Assembly (NCBI RefSeq): GCF_910592395.1
Contig: NC_088324.1
Location: forward strand, 12,860,953-12,924,952
Direction: 5' to 3'
Origin: Lineus longissimus
Lineage: Eukaryota > Nemertea > Pilidiophora > Heteronemertea > Lineidae
DNA: 64,000 nucleotides
Position 1 is the stretch's first letter. Each line of letters starts with the position of its first letter. Position numbers and translations under genes: made by a program. Positions 45,501 to 58,600 of the stretch are shown here, piece by piece. The notes beneath the pieces are model-generated. The model searched no databases. It was not told the origin of the DNA and worked only from the letters and a program-made list of their open reading frames with translations.

Positions 45501-46449
45501 TAACATATCAATAATACTATTATGTTTCAATTTAGGCAATTTTTAGTGCATATTACCAAATTAGGACAAGAGAAATTTGAAGTTGGTTGTTTTCTTTATT
45601 TCATTGATTTTCATTGTGAAAAATATGCAATTGTATTGAACTCTTAATTTAGAAAATCTTCTGGTGATCAAAATATATTCTTTTATGTCTCATGACAAGA
45701 AGGGGTTAACACAGCCAATCAAATGGTCACAATAACAAATCCATTTAAATGGCGTACAGACATCTCTAGTTTGTAAGATTGATGGTTTCACTAAGACATG
45801 TATTTTGATATTGTCAGCTCTTGAATGCGTCTCAAAATCACCGCGATTGAAAACGACTCAGTCTCGAAACGCGAAAGCGAACATACACATTTACGGTAAC
45901 GTTTTCTTTTCACAGGCAACGAGAACATCGAAAATTCATTTGCCGTCTTTGTGCGATAATGCCGTGGCAATGGTTCAGCTAACGATGCCAGAACGAAAAC
46001 GGAAATGGCGCTGAGGAATAATCCCCTACCAGATCACCCAGGAAATTTTCGTCGTTAGCGCGAGTGTGGAGTCTTTTAGTCGAAGAATGGAGAACGAAAG
46101 TAATCCGCTATGGTGGAGAATTCTAAAGGTGCCGCTTGGACATGGTAGAATTGGCACGTACTTTGAAATGCCCCATTCAGCATTCTGAAAGACTGCACCA
46201 TTTCCAATCGTATCGGAATAAAAAAGATTGTTTTTAGGTATTATGGTTATGTTGCTAATAAATCAGAAGGTAATGAGTTAAGCCTCAATTTCTGAACGAG
46301 TGGTGGGCCATTTGTTTTGTTTGGGAAGAGGAAGTGAATCATGGGAGCAGGGTGATGGGGTGAATCACTCCTCCAATGAAGGGTTCAAAATGCATGCTCA
46401 TCTGTTTCAAGTGATTTTTACTTTAAATATGGTAGGAATAGATGGGTAA

Positions 46450-46651
46450 TTTATTTGCAAGTGAGAATTAGAAATATCTAGATCTCAGATGCTATTAGTA
46501 TTAATCATGTTTTAATTACAGCAGGAATATTTAATTTCGAATTATATATTAAATTTCACACTGGACAAAATAAAATAGTCTTATAAAGGACTATGGTACG
46601 ATGCAAAGCAGAACTAAACCAAAGAATTGCTAAATCACCTAGGGACAGGTT
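46450..46651 (-). other. DDX31: Probable DDX31 3' UTR with polyadenylation signal
   Basis: The first minus-strand AATAAA (TTTATT at 46450-46455) lies about 200 bp beyond the stop codon. No coding similarity lies between. The end point is inferred. Confidence 0.45.
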
Positions 46652-49600
46652 TCAAGATTTTCGTTTCTTTGTCTTTTTGAATGGGTTGATTCCTTCGAAA
46701 CCACTGGCAAATTCAGACATGGCATCCATCTTCCTCCCCATGGCGGGACGAGGGTTACGGCGCTGGCCAGAATCTTTCCTGAAAGTAAAAATTATGAGAT
46801 GAGTATGCCTCATCAGTCTCATTGAGACGTGTCCTATTTACAGAGGTCAAATTCAATGATAATTTCATATCTGGGACAAAGTGCAGAGGGTCTACGTATA
46901 GAATACAACAGTTTTAGTACCATATATTGTTACCCCTCTCTCATACCTTTTCCTTGAGGTCCAAAAATAGTTTCTCAGCAAATTGTTCAAGCTTTAACAG
47001 AAATTTTATCAGAAAATAGTTCTGGAAGCAAAAAATAAACCACCAGCAAATGATTTTTTTATGACAGTCAACAAAGTCTGCCCCTATAATTAGCTCAGTA
47101 CAATTTTCAATGGAATCGTCCAAGGCATGTGAAATTGCCAGAAGCTTCAGCAAATTTCTTTCAAGTTCAAAAAATAATTATTTATGAAGATCTAATTTAG
47201 GTAGCTTATCAACTGAGGTGTGGGAGAAAGTTGTGAAAATGTTTAGCCTGAGGTGTATAGGGTCTTGTACAGGTAACAAATCAGATTTATAATCCTTTAC
47301 ATATACGGAATTCTGATGTCTCGAACACAGCTTGAAGTCTATCTGTCATTCGATCTAAATTAAAATAACTTGGGAGAAAGGTTCAGGAGTCGTAGCCTCA
47401 TCAATCACAGACATCAAGTGCTGTCACCCCGCAGAACAAATATCCGCCCAAATTCACAGAAGATGAAAAGTCACAAGGTGGCACCAACAAAAGACGACAC
47501 GGCCCAGATGGAAAATCATGAAACTAGTAATTAACGCGTGCTTTAATTCCCAGGGGGACATTTTCAAAACTTTAACATCATCAATACAATCATACCATGC
47601 ATGTCTGATATGAAAGGATAAATAAATAAGATTTGCGCTAATAAGACATCCTCGGTTATGAATTGGGGAAAATTGGCACGTAGGTGTCCTAATTCTACTT
47701 TTTATGTTTATGACGACTTCAAGATGCCATTTCTTTGAGGTTCACCAGACCTTTAGGGTGTCTCCTAGAGCACCTGTCACAAAAGGTTAATGACTGTCCA
47801 CCTGCGGAAGCTGGGAAAGAACGTTTATCTTTGGCACCAATCTCCATCCATATACCACAGGACGCTAATTTCATCAAATCAGGAAGTGACAGGTTACGAT
47901 ATTTTGGACGAGACTATGTTTGGAGAGCGTCTTTTTAATACAAATTAAAATTTTCTATACTGGCGAATTCAGTTATGAATTCAAGTAAAACTACTACGGT
48001 ATGTGCATATTCAACATAATTTTTAAATTTCTATTTAGTTTAAAATGTATGACAGTAGTGAATAGAAATCTGACGAAGGCTGTCCCACACCCCAATGGCT
48101 ATTCAATTTGATGGGATAAAGATGGATATGGACATTTGGGCATAAGGGTGCCCGTAATTACAGAGAACTTAAATAGGCAGGATATGTCATGCCGGACATT
48201 CAAGTACCAAAGTCTTTCTAACCATGCAACAATTACAATATTTTTATTGAAATCTTGCATGATTAGTAGCAATTCCCAAGCATTTGCACACTTAATGAGC
48301 CTCAATTAATTTTGTAAACTGTGTAAACTGGGCCAATTAATTTGCAGTAATGCTTTCGTGACAAAATTCTGAGAAGATTGGTAAGCAAGGACAGGCATGC
48401 CATGAAGTAAATGAGAGTTCCGGAAGCTTTCCCTCTATCTTATCCACAGATGCCAATCTCACAATACTTTAACCGTTCAAAGCGACTGCTGTGCCGCCAA
48501 TTAAAATGGCACTGAACTGTTCAGAAAACATTCTATTGTTGCAGCACATATCATGCACCAATGCCACCTGGCAATCATGAAAAGAACCAACTTACTCGTC
48601 TCTCCCCATGACTTTAGAATCTCTCATTTTCCCAACTCCCACTCCAGTACACTGTACCAGTTTAACACACACTTGGTCCAAATTCAGAGAGCTCAACTTT
48701 GGGTGATGGAACTTATCGACTGGAGAAGCCATGAGCAAATGATTTACGACATAGTACAAAATCAGAAGAAGTCAAGTGGCACATGTACTCACTTTTTGTG
48801 TTTCTTGCTTTCAATGGTGCCTTTATGACTGATCTGTGCCGGGGCCTCTCTCAGGGCAAATGCTTTGGCAACGTGACCGAGATGGATCGACTTCAAGTGG
48901 AAGATGTGTTTCAGTTTCGTAGGATAGGTGGCGTAAGCTCTCAGGAAGGACAGATAGGCTGAAAGAAGGTGGTTTTACGAGAAAATTAACAATGATTACC
49001 AATTTAGACTCCTATTTCGTAAAAAACGTGCTTTCAATACACAACAATGATTTATTTACTTATATGAATAGTATTGTTTGATGTAACATACCTTTCCTAG
49101 CTAACTGGGCCATATCTTTGTTCCCCTGCACGCAGCTCTCGAAGGTCATCTGTAGTGAAGTAGCCGACTGTTCTTTGGTCTGATTCTCCTTGGGCTTGGC
49201 CCCTCCACCAGTACTGAAGGGGATCAGTAAGGTCTTTAACACATCATCCATGCTCACTTCTTCCATACTGAAAGTGGAAAATAATTCCGACATAAACATC
49301 AGGAAAATGCCATTCCTATTTGCCACTTTTCTCAAGTAGGAATATGGGTACTGGCCATTCAGAAGCCCTGTAAGCTCCACGGCCCATCGGTCTAAGCTGA
49401 ACCAGCATGATACGGATCGAAAGTAAATCAATTTGCCTGGTTTTTCTTACCTGATGTGATATTTTGATAGCACCTTGACGTATTCAACTTCTGAGGGGGT
49501 CAAGAAGATAAGAGCATGTCCACGGGATCCTGCTCTGGCCGTCCGTCCGACTCGGTGAATGTAATCTGACGGACTACCAGGCGTGTTGTACTGAATGATC

Positions 49601-52600
49601 CACCGAACGTTGGGGAGATCAAGACCTCTTGCCGCTACATCCTGGAATGAAACGGGAGTTGGGAGAATGAGAGATTCTAAAGTCATGGAGGGAGACGAGT
49701 AAGTTGGTTGTAAATAATTCAATGAGTGTCCTCATTTCAAGTCTTCATGATGACAGCATGTTCAAATCTTGCATCCAGGATACTGTACCTTCACATTTGC
49801 TATCACAGACAATCCTGTAATTGCCTTTCATCGAACGGAACTCACATAACATCTTTCCTAAGAGTTATAATGAAGATGACCCAATACAATCTGTGTTACT
49901 TACTGTACACAGCAGGACTCCAGATTTTGTAGCCACATATTCTTGGTACACCTTTGTTCTCGCCTGAAAAAAATTGGGGTACGACGTTCAAACCAGATCA
50001 CCAAGGAATTAGTTAATACAAGTGTTGAAATGTTGAAATTTTACACTGACTCATTTAATTCTCACTCTTTTTCTTGAAGCACTTTTAGACCCCACAGAAT
50101 ACGAAGAAGACATGGGTTAACCTCGTCTTGACTTATTTTTTCAAGTTACATGTTGCTGTTGATAACATACCTTTTGGTCCATGTCACCATGGAGCTTAAA
50201 TAGATCAATCTGATTGGTCAGTCCAGCAATGTCCTCATCATCACTGTCATCATTTCGACATATCGTTTCCGTCAACAGATTATGGTGGAACTCAACTGAA
50301 TCTTGAGTTGATAAAAAGACAATAACTTTGCTTCCTTTTGTACTGAACTGAATTGAAAAAAGAAAATAATTCAAACTTACAAACATTAATGAATAAGAAG
50401 AATCACAGCAGTTCAAGTGCTTGGTCAGCCTGAAGTTTTGATATTACACCACGTCTATCTCCGAAGAGTAACAACATTTGTTAGACATTTTATAGTCATG
50501 ATTTACCTTGCACTTCCAAAGAATGAACGCCGCTAACGTCACCAATCTCAGTTTACTTGGTACAACAATAAAATGTTGCTTGAGGTTGTCAGGCAGAGAA
50601 AATGATCCTTCATCCTCCGCCGACCCACTAGACATTGGCACATGTTTCTTGATAGCACTTCCTTGCACAATGTCAACATGAACAGGTGATTTAAGACTCA
50701 TTCCGGCTAATTTCTCAACACCCGGGCTGAGTGTTGCTGAGAGCAATAGTGTCTGTCTTTCCATTTGTTTCTTCTCATCAAGTATATTGATGATTTGTGA
50801 AACGTCTTTTTCATATCCCAGGTCTAGAAGTCTGAAAGGGAATGAAGGGAAATAAGACTTGTGACCTTAAAAAAGACACTTTGACTACCACACATGTAAG
50901 CACATATACCACTGCATGAGGGGTCAAGTGGAAATTCCTCGTGTCTGTATCCAAACCTTCTATGACACATCACTGCATATCAAGACATCAGACACCATAT
51001 AACAAAATATTTGAAAATATTGTTCTCAACTATCTTACGCATTTTAAGATCGGCAGAAGGTCTAATAGTTCAAGTTCAGTACAGCTTTGCTCATAGCGCC
51101 AAGTTTACTTAGTAATGAAGACTGTTTAATTGGATAACAATTACCTGTCGGCCTCATCAAGAACCAGCCACTTTAACCTGGCAATGTTAATGCTGGTTGT
51201 GTTCTGAAGGTGGTCTAACAATCTTCCTGGTGTTGCCACCAAAATGTTGATACCCTTTCGTAATCTGTAGCAAGAATGGTTCTTAATCAACATTTCATAA
51301 AATAAGATGCCTACATACAGCATGACATTACAGACATTGTTATCACCAAGGTTGTGAGTCTTTTAACTGGCAATAGGGCCCGGGTTCGATCCCGGGGAGA
51401 ACCCATGATCGTATGTCTGGATGAACCTGCGTGGCTTTCAAGGAACTAAAATTCCTGGCTCTTCACAGTCCTTCGAATGAGACTCAAAACCGAGGTTCCT
51501 TGTACCTGGTGTCTATGCCAGGGCAAGCTAAGACCCCACCAAGTGAGAAACATGAGTAGCTTGCGTGGACTCTATCTCTCTCGCCAAAGTCGGACCACTA
51601 GGCCAATAAACCCAATTGGCGCCTAACCATAGTGGCACGCAGGATACGCTCATCCCGCCTTGGAGGAGGATTACTCCTAGGAGATTGACCCCCTCGAAGT
51701 GCAGAGCGAACGCTGAAGAAGAAGAAGAAATATGATTGTGAATTACAAAACCACAGAGTTGTTCATCGATTGACATGGGCCTTCTTATTATGAATAAACT
51801 AGATCTAACATGAAACTTACCGTGCCTTCTCTGATTTTCGATTTTCTCCACCCATGACGCTACCAGCTACCAGCCAAGTAAAAGACTGAAAAAGTGGATG
51901 AAAGATTGGTTATTGCAATGGTCATGAACATATTAAAATTATAAAGAAGTTCAGAATCAATTCAGTTCAAAGACAAGAGTTCATATTTCCAAAGCAATAT
52001 ACTTACATATACAAGCTTTTGAAAGGTTTCAAAACTCTGAACTGCAAGCTGAAAAGACACAAATGTTGAAATTATATTACGAAAGTATTGGGTGCTGTTA
52101 AAAACCACATGTAACATTTAACAATATGGCCTATATGTCAAGGTGTGTTTTTGTGTATTTTCTGATGATGCACTGATCATGAAAATCATCTTATTCTTAC
52201 CTCTCTTGTTGGCACAATTACAATAGCAAACACCCCGTCATTTCGACACAACTTTGGACGTTCTCCCTGCAGCATCTGTACAATAGGTATGGCATACGAC
52301 AAAGTCTTTCCTGATCCCGTCTGCGACTTGACCAGGACGTCCTTCCCCTGTAAGACAACTGGGATGGTCTGTTGTTGCACTGCTGTCATTGTTAAGAGGC
52401 CCATTCTTTCTTCGAGGTTTTTTACGATGTATGGATGGAGGTCTTCCTTGTGACTGAAGGTTTGGGAGGAGAAGACCCGCTCTTGGACTTTGTCTACTTG
52501 AGAACTGAAATTCAAAATACATACGGATATAAGAAGCATTCATCAAGGTCATAAGACCCATTGAAATAACAACACAAAACCAAATGCCTTTTCACAGACT

Positions 52601-53268
52601 AACCACTGCTGAAGGGCAAATGGGACAATCTAGTATTTACCCTTGTGCCAAACTCACCTAACAACATGTGGGATATTTGGATTATTCTTAAACAAGGATG
52701 AAATCACAGGCCCTGTCTTAGTCTTCTTTGCTGGAACCCCATCGCCACCATCAGCCTTCCTCTTGCCAGCTTTGGGAGGTGACCCCTCATCTACCACATC
52801 ACCAGCCGATTCCTCAGGTTCAGCATCAGCGGTTTCATTCCCCTCTCCTGACTCTTCTTTCCCCTTTAACCACTTTGCTTTCTTTCTTTCTTTGATACGG
52901 ACAGACTGAAAAGTATATGAAAATATTACATCCTTTTAATAATCTATTGTTCAGCCTCCTCGATCAGACAGACATCCTCGGTCGGACGGACAGCTCGATT
53001 GAAGTAAAAGGTAGGGCGGCAATACCCTGTTGCCTGTGATTTTGATGAAATCAAAAGTTTTTAATCTTAAGTAGTTTTCTGAGACACCCTGTATACTGTA
53101 GTGTAGTGTATTCGCCTGCCTGTGCTAGTGCATTTAGAGGTTCTCATGCACGTTCATTCTATCGAAACCTACTCTGTGCTGGTGTCTGATTTTGGTTTGC
53201 TTCTGTCGTCTATCTGACGACCCGCCTGTCACAATGTTTAGCTGCATATCACCGTCGTTATCACTCAT
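46652..53268 (-). CDS. DDX31: ATP-dependent RNA helicase DDX31 (13 exons)
   Basis: Nucleolar DEAD-box helicase of the DDX31/Dbp7 family, which acts in 60S ribosomal subunit assembly. Exons in coding order: 53268-53173, 52905-52658, 52504-52201, 52048-52007, 51885-51821, 51264-51145, 50831-50507, 50347-50171, 49963-49904, 49641-49451, 49267-49092, 48958-48793, 46778-46652; all junctions are GT-AG and keep frame. Product is 698 residues (human 851, yeast Dbp7 about 740). Residues 33-114 are a basic, acidic, low-complexity nuclear tail. Motifs: SQTGSGKT 175-182, PTRE 213-216, TPGR 263-266, DEAD 288-291, SAT 323-325, ARGLD 483-487, HRVGRTAR 508-515, all intact. The C-terminal [10 protein letters not shown]...[12 protein letters not shown] block is characteristic of this subfamily. 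The last exon codes a short Lys-rich tail. It follows MAP2K7 on the same strand and faces BARHL. Confidence 0.96.
51330..51735 (+). mobile_element. tRNA-derived SINE-like insertion in DDX31 intron 5
   Basis: Inside the intron between exons 5 and 6. It has a perfect polymerase III B-box GGTTCGATCCC at 51383-51393 within a self-complementary T-arm (CCCGG, loop, CCGGG), then about 300 bases of unique-looking body, and ends in a (GAA)n run near 51717-51728, as tRNA SINEs often do. A convincing A-box was not found at normal spacing and target duplications are not obvious. It lies antisense to DDX31. Boundaries are approximate. Confidence 0.5.
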
Positions 53269-53366
53269 TTTGAAGCTTTTTTATTAAAGTTCAGAAAATG
53301 CACGTGGAATTGTTTTGAACAATATAACCTTCACTGACTGGAGAGCTCAGCGGCCGCGGTCCATGC

Positions 53367-53481
53367 TATATCCAATCCGCGTTAGCAGATCATGTGATCT
53401 TTGAGATTTCGCGGGAAATGAAATTGCGTTTGTTCACTGTATCTCAAAGATCACATGACCTGCTAACGCGGATTGGATATA
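53367..53481. repeat. 41-bp inverted repeat with 33-bp loop
   Basis: Arms 53367-53407 and 53441-53481 pair over 41 bp with a single mismatch (GCAGATC versus GCAGGTC). The loop is 53408-53440. Begins 99 bp upstream of the DDX31 start codon. It may be a MITE-like foldback or a template-switch palindrome; clear flanking duplications are absent. Confidence 0.85.
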
Positions 53482-53495
53482 ACATATACCAGCGG

Positions 53496-53555
53496 TAGCC
53501 TGGTACCACTGGCCACCGTCAGACGACGCTGGCGGTGGCCAGTGGTACCAGGCTA
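53496..53555. mobile_element. 60-bp palindrome flanked by 10-bp direct repeats
   Basis: Perfect 23-bp arms (TAGCCTGGTACC... at 53496-53518 and its complement at 53533-53555) around a 14-base loop. Immediately outside lie identical 10-mers ATACCAGCGG (53486-53495 and 53556-53565). Exact arms plus exact flanking repeats look like a very small transposon-type insertion with a target duplication in the 9-11 bp (Mutator-like) range, though a replication template-switch event could mimic this. Confidence 0.65.
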
Positions 53556-54101
53556 ATACCAGCGGCCGCCTCAGCGCCACCACGCGGAGTTTAACAGTAC
53601 TAGGCTACTTCTACCATGGTGTAGCAGTATAAATTAGTCCCCTATTGTTTTCTTCATGGTGTAGCAGTAGAAAATGTCACCTGGTTAAACTACACCATAT
53701 CATCAGCAGCACATTACTTCACTCACTTTATGTGATTGTCATTAGTTCGGAAGCTAATAAATGATTTACTGTTGTCCTCTGGATGTACCTTGAAATAGAA
53801 TAAGAATTTGTCATTCCATAAACTGGACCCATCACATCATGGGTCCATGGTCAAGGGTGTGGTGAAGGTAGATGCTTTCCAATTGTGAAGGAAGAAATTT
53901 GATAGTTCACTTGCTTTTGCCAATGTTTATAGTGATGCCTGAAGACAAAGTCACAACCAGGAAGACGACCTGCGACTAATTGACGTGACTTGATTGACAT
54001 ATTTGGCAAATAACCAACACATCAATAGGAAAAGTGGGATTATCTTTCGGGAAAATAATTGACACAATGATAGATTTGTTTATATAAACTTTCATTAACA
54101 G

Positions 54102-55685
54102 TTTATTACATACAGTTCCATGTACAAGTTACTTTACATGAACATTTTTTTCCCATAAAACAAGGAATTGACATTATTCTTAAAATGACCACAATGGAAT
54201 CTTCACGTTTCTAATATTTTTGATTTGCTGCATAAGCAGAATAGGTTTGAACCTGATGAATTACCAACAACTACATAATACCTGTAGTTGTACTTAAAGG
54301 GGGAATATAGGCAAGAGCTAGGAGGTCTAACTGGTGGTCTTCAGTACAGTCGATCGGCCAATGACCATGTGACAAAATAATGTTCCTTGAGCACATGAGA
54401 ATAACACCAATGTACTGAGAAACAGAAGAGCCACTTCCTGCCACTTTTTCCAACTTAATCTGGCCCACTTGGCTCTTGCATATAGTTTTCCTTTGAAGGA
54501 CAAGATATGTGAGAAAACGTTCCCTCTCTAAAATATCAAATGTAGGCCAACATAGCTTTTTTTAAGATAATAGTTCCTCTTCTCTTTCATAGGTGGCACA
54601 TTTCTTTGAAATAACAATGTATCACTGCATGAACACTTTGGGCATTATTCACACCACGAACAAGAGTGACCTTCCGTGTCAATTTTTTCAAAAATTCATG
54701 TGGCCTCGCATGAACATTTAGAAAAATTCATCTTTCAAATCATGGGTTTTACAAATCTGCCAAACTGGAGGTAGAATTAATCTGGAATTTATAAGAGTCC
54801 ACTAATTGTTGAATATATCACTACAATTTACCTATTGCTGAACTGAAACTTTGTAGCAACCAAAATGAAATGTACATCTACGGGTAAGCAGCATAAGATA
54901 ATTCAATTTCAACAAATTCTGGTGGTTTTCATTCAATTCTTCTTGCAAAGTTTTGTCTCTTCCTGTGTTCGAGAATACAACTTTTAGTTCGACCCACAAT
55001 TTGGTACAATATCATTTGAAATTAATAACAGTGATTTCTGTACACATTCTATACAATTAAGTGGAGAAATATTACATAGTTTAGCAACCAGAGTTAAAAG
55101 TAGCATTAAGAACCCAACAGAAAATAATTGAAACAAATTCTTCTACCATGGTTTCTGGAATCCTGACAGATGGACATGACTTGCGGAAAAAAAAAATTTC
55201 ATACAACATATTTTGCGACTTTCGTTTCATAATAGCATATTTAGCAAAAACCGTCTAATGGAACTGCATTTAAAAAAAGAAAGATTTACCTGTTGAACTT
55301 GCAAGAGGTGGAATAATAACATGTTACAGTTGGAGTAACATCAATACCACCTGGATTGTAACTTTGGAGACAAAGTCAACAGGCAAGTTTCCCTTCAACA
55401 TTTTGACCTGAATTTCTATTATCTCCCTGAATGATAAATTAGTTGACAAGATTTTGATCATTTCATGGCCTGCTGCCTTTCACAAAACATAAACATGCGT
55501 CTGAAGGCTAAGCTATGTATAGGTGGGCAGCACTGATCACTAGTTTGACATCAGGCCTTTTGTGGTTGAAGATCATGAACAAGTTTATGCTACATGTATG
55601 TAACACAAGCCCTGGCTACAATGAACCCGGTGCTGACATGAAACTAGTATTCAGTGCTGCCCCAAAGTGTTTGGAATATGAACTA
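54102..55685 (-). other. MAP2K7: Probable MAP2K7 3' UTR with polyadenylation signal
   Basis: AT-rich sequence without coding frames after the MAP2K7 stop. The minus-strand AATAAA (TTTATT at 54102-54107) is the most distal good signal before the DDX31 promoter and gives a 1.6 kb 3' UTR. Intermediate signals could give shorter forms. Confidence 0.5.
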
Positions 55686-58600
55686 TTAGACGAGAGAAGG
55701 CTGCTGATATGGAACATTTTGGAGTTCTATTCGTTGTCTTATGTCTTTGTACCATTTGGACACATCGATGTGCAACATCTCGTATCTTTTGATAAAGTTG
55801 TGCTCCAGCAGTTCTTTATACTTTGGTCGTTTTTTGAAGTCTTTTGTTAAACTGAAAAGGAAAAGAGAAAATGAAATATTTTCTCAGGAAATCAGGCAAC
55901 AAGGGAGCAGTATGTCATGATTTCTTCGGGTTGCCACAGGGTCTGATTTTGTTTCTTGATGAATGCACCTTGATATGCTGTGGAAACACACCAACCTCTT
56001 ATGACAAATAAGCGGTTTTGACAAGACCCCACCTTTTCCTATTGATAAAACATACACTACCCGGAAAGAATATCGTATCACCTGAGAAAATCTTTAAACA
56101 AAGCACTTACCAATTCCTGACAAGAGAACAGAAATCCATGGAGAATCCCATCCTGGAGGGTAGCAGTGGTGGGTCCTCCTCCAGAACTTTAGTAAGCACA
56201 TCGAAGTCTGTCTTACAATTTCTATATGGAAATTCACCAGTGGCAAGCTCCACCAGTGTGATCCCCAGACTCCACACATCAGCTCTAATATCGTAGTCAG
56301 GTTTTGTCGGATCTGGTGGATCTATTCTTTCAGGCTGAACAACAAGGATGAGAAATAAATCAAACCACAGTGGAACTAGAAGAAAAACATCTAACCAGAA
56401 TAGAATGGGCAGTCAGGGTGGACACAAATCATGTTTGAAGTGGTACGAAAGAGTGACCTTGACATCTGCACCTCAGATCCAAGGTCAATTAGTCTGACCT
56501 TTGTACATTGACCATTGAAAAATTAATAGCTCTTACCGCCATATAAGCTGCACAGCCAGCACTTCTTGTTTTAGCCTTGGAATCTACCAATCGACCACTG
56601 ATGCCAAAATCACAGAGTTTTATCCGACCTAATTCGTCTAGTAAAATATTGGAGGGTTTTATATCTGTAAGAAAGAATTTAAAAGATATTAGAATACACT
56701 AATGGTGCTTTTCCTTATGTTGTTCTACACAAATTGTTTTATCCCAATTCTTGGTACTAGGATGTTTGCAAAGTTGGAAATCACTACAGCGTGTAGCAGA
56801 CTCTCTTTTGCGGAATATTTGCATGACAGGAAAAGGATAATTTAAAGCTGGAGCTGGGAGTGGGTTATGTAAAGCCAATAAATGATCATTTCCCATGACT
56901 CCATGCTGCACAAAGACAAGAACTCTAAATCTATCTTACCCCTGTGTATAACACCATGGACTTCTTTTAAATAGTTCAATGCTTTTAGTGTCTGAAAAGA
57001 GAAATATAGAAAAATTTTCAGATTTCGAGAACGGAATAATCCCTTTGTCTTTGGCTATGCCTAGTTTCTCATCGGACCACTGCATTTAAACACATTGGAT
57101 CCACAAACCACACTCTAAGTCTTTTACATTTGACTTGGGATACTACGCAGATTTAAAGGAGACTCGATTCTCTTTGCAGCGAGCCTTTTATCTTAGAGGT
57201 TATAATGATGGCACTGTATCACTGACATATCCATGTTCAACATGGTATACTTGTGGATCACTTTACGTGCACAAGAGGTCATTCTACTATGTTTAAAGGT
57301 TGGAATGAACTTACTGAAAGACATGTTTTTCCTAGTATTCTCTCGGGCACTGGCTGTCTTAACCGTTTGATTAATTTGTCAAAACATGTGGACATTAACT
57401 CCATACATATCCAAACATCACTCTGAAATGAAGAGGGCATAAAATAACCAAAAAGAACCCCTCAACTTGCAACAGTTACAAGTTTCCAGAACACAATGTC
57501 AGCTGATTGATTTCCAGTTGAAAGCATGTAAAAACATGTCACTTATGAGTTTCAATCAAAGCCCTGACCAGACACTATAGCATAAAAAATCTGTTTTCTT
57601 CAGTAAATGCACCACCACTGCTCACAACAAGTGCTCATAAACTCGATAAAGATGTATACTTACAGGAGTAATGAATGCACCAGTACATTTGACAATAAAG
57701 GGACAATCTGAACACTTTAACACCACATCTAAATCCATGATTATTCTTTTGTTTTCTTCACGGTTACCAGATCTTCGCATTTGCTGAAAAAATAAACAAA
57801 AGTAAGTTTTACCATGGATAATTCTGGTTGGAATGGGTTGGCTCTGGGTTGAATCGGCTTTCTAAACCTGCTTACAGAATCCACATGGCAGTAAGCCGAA
57901 TAACTTATGAACTGTGAAACACATTTCAGTGTGCATATGGATTCAGTCTGCATACGATTGAAGTCGAAATGAGCCACTTACCTTGACAGCTATACTTTGG
58001 CCACTTGGTTCGTGCCTCATTTTCACGACTTGACCACATGTCCCATGGCCCAGTTCCCCCATTGGGGTCAATTGAGAGATATCTGTGGGATATTTCTGAA
58101 AGAGTAATGCAACATAGGACTTATGATTACCAGTCAGTGATTATGCCAAAACGATTCACATCATTTCTTAGTGTTACAGAATCCCTTCTCTTCAATGTAG
58201 CCTTCTACCTGTGTATTATGTATGAGCTTTTTCTGAGTTGACAAGCAGGAACCTAACAGGCAGAACCCTTACAGTCTGAATGAAAACTGGTCTAAAAGGG
58301 ACGCCAAATATCAAAAACATTGTCTCTCTATAAGCAGTGGATGTGCCTACATGTATGTCCATATTACTTGAAGACTTTCGTCACATTTTATGTCACAGCT
58401 TGGACTTACCTGGCCATTGACTGCTATCATCCCTGTCTGTTTCATGATTTCTTGATACTTTTCATCAATGTCAGCACTAAAATATCAAAGAAAAAGACCA
58501 ATAAATGGTAACAATCTTACTTCCCACTAATACTATGGCCAAAAGGTCTAATCTTGATTTGCAAACACCCTGGCTTGCAATCATCAGTTTCTTAACACCT

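Larger units (their letters stand above)
32030..46449. other. Gene-poor interval between BARHL and DDX31
   Basis: About 14.4 kb in which I recognise no conserved exon on either strand. It contains a 90-bp tandem array (34018-34290), a 28-bp palindromic array (42302-42549) and otherwise apparently unique sequence. The longest open frames (153 codons minus at 33455-33916, 166 codons plus at 33940-34440) show no known domain and sit at or beside the 90-bp repeat. Position between a developmental regulator and its conserved neighbour makes enhancer content likely, by inference. Confidence 0.55.
53269..54101. other. DDX31 promoter / MAP2K7 downstream spacer
   Basis: About 830 bp between the DDX31 start codon and the inferred MAP2K7 polyadenylation signal. 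It carries two strong inverted repeats (53367-53481 and 53496-53555) within a GC-rich patch bordered by GCGGCCGC sites near 53351 and 53563, and a pair of direct repeats (ATGGTGTAGCAGTA at about 53619 and 53659). The DDX31 promoter must lie here; no TATA box is evident. Confidence 0.6.

Noticed and set aside
52238-52561. Alternate-frame 107-codon minus-strand frame over DDX31 exon 3
   Set aside because: Shadow of the conserved helicase exon, which in its proper frame codes the SQTGSGKT and PTRE motifs.
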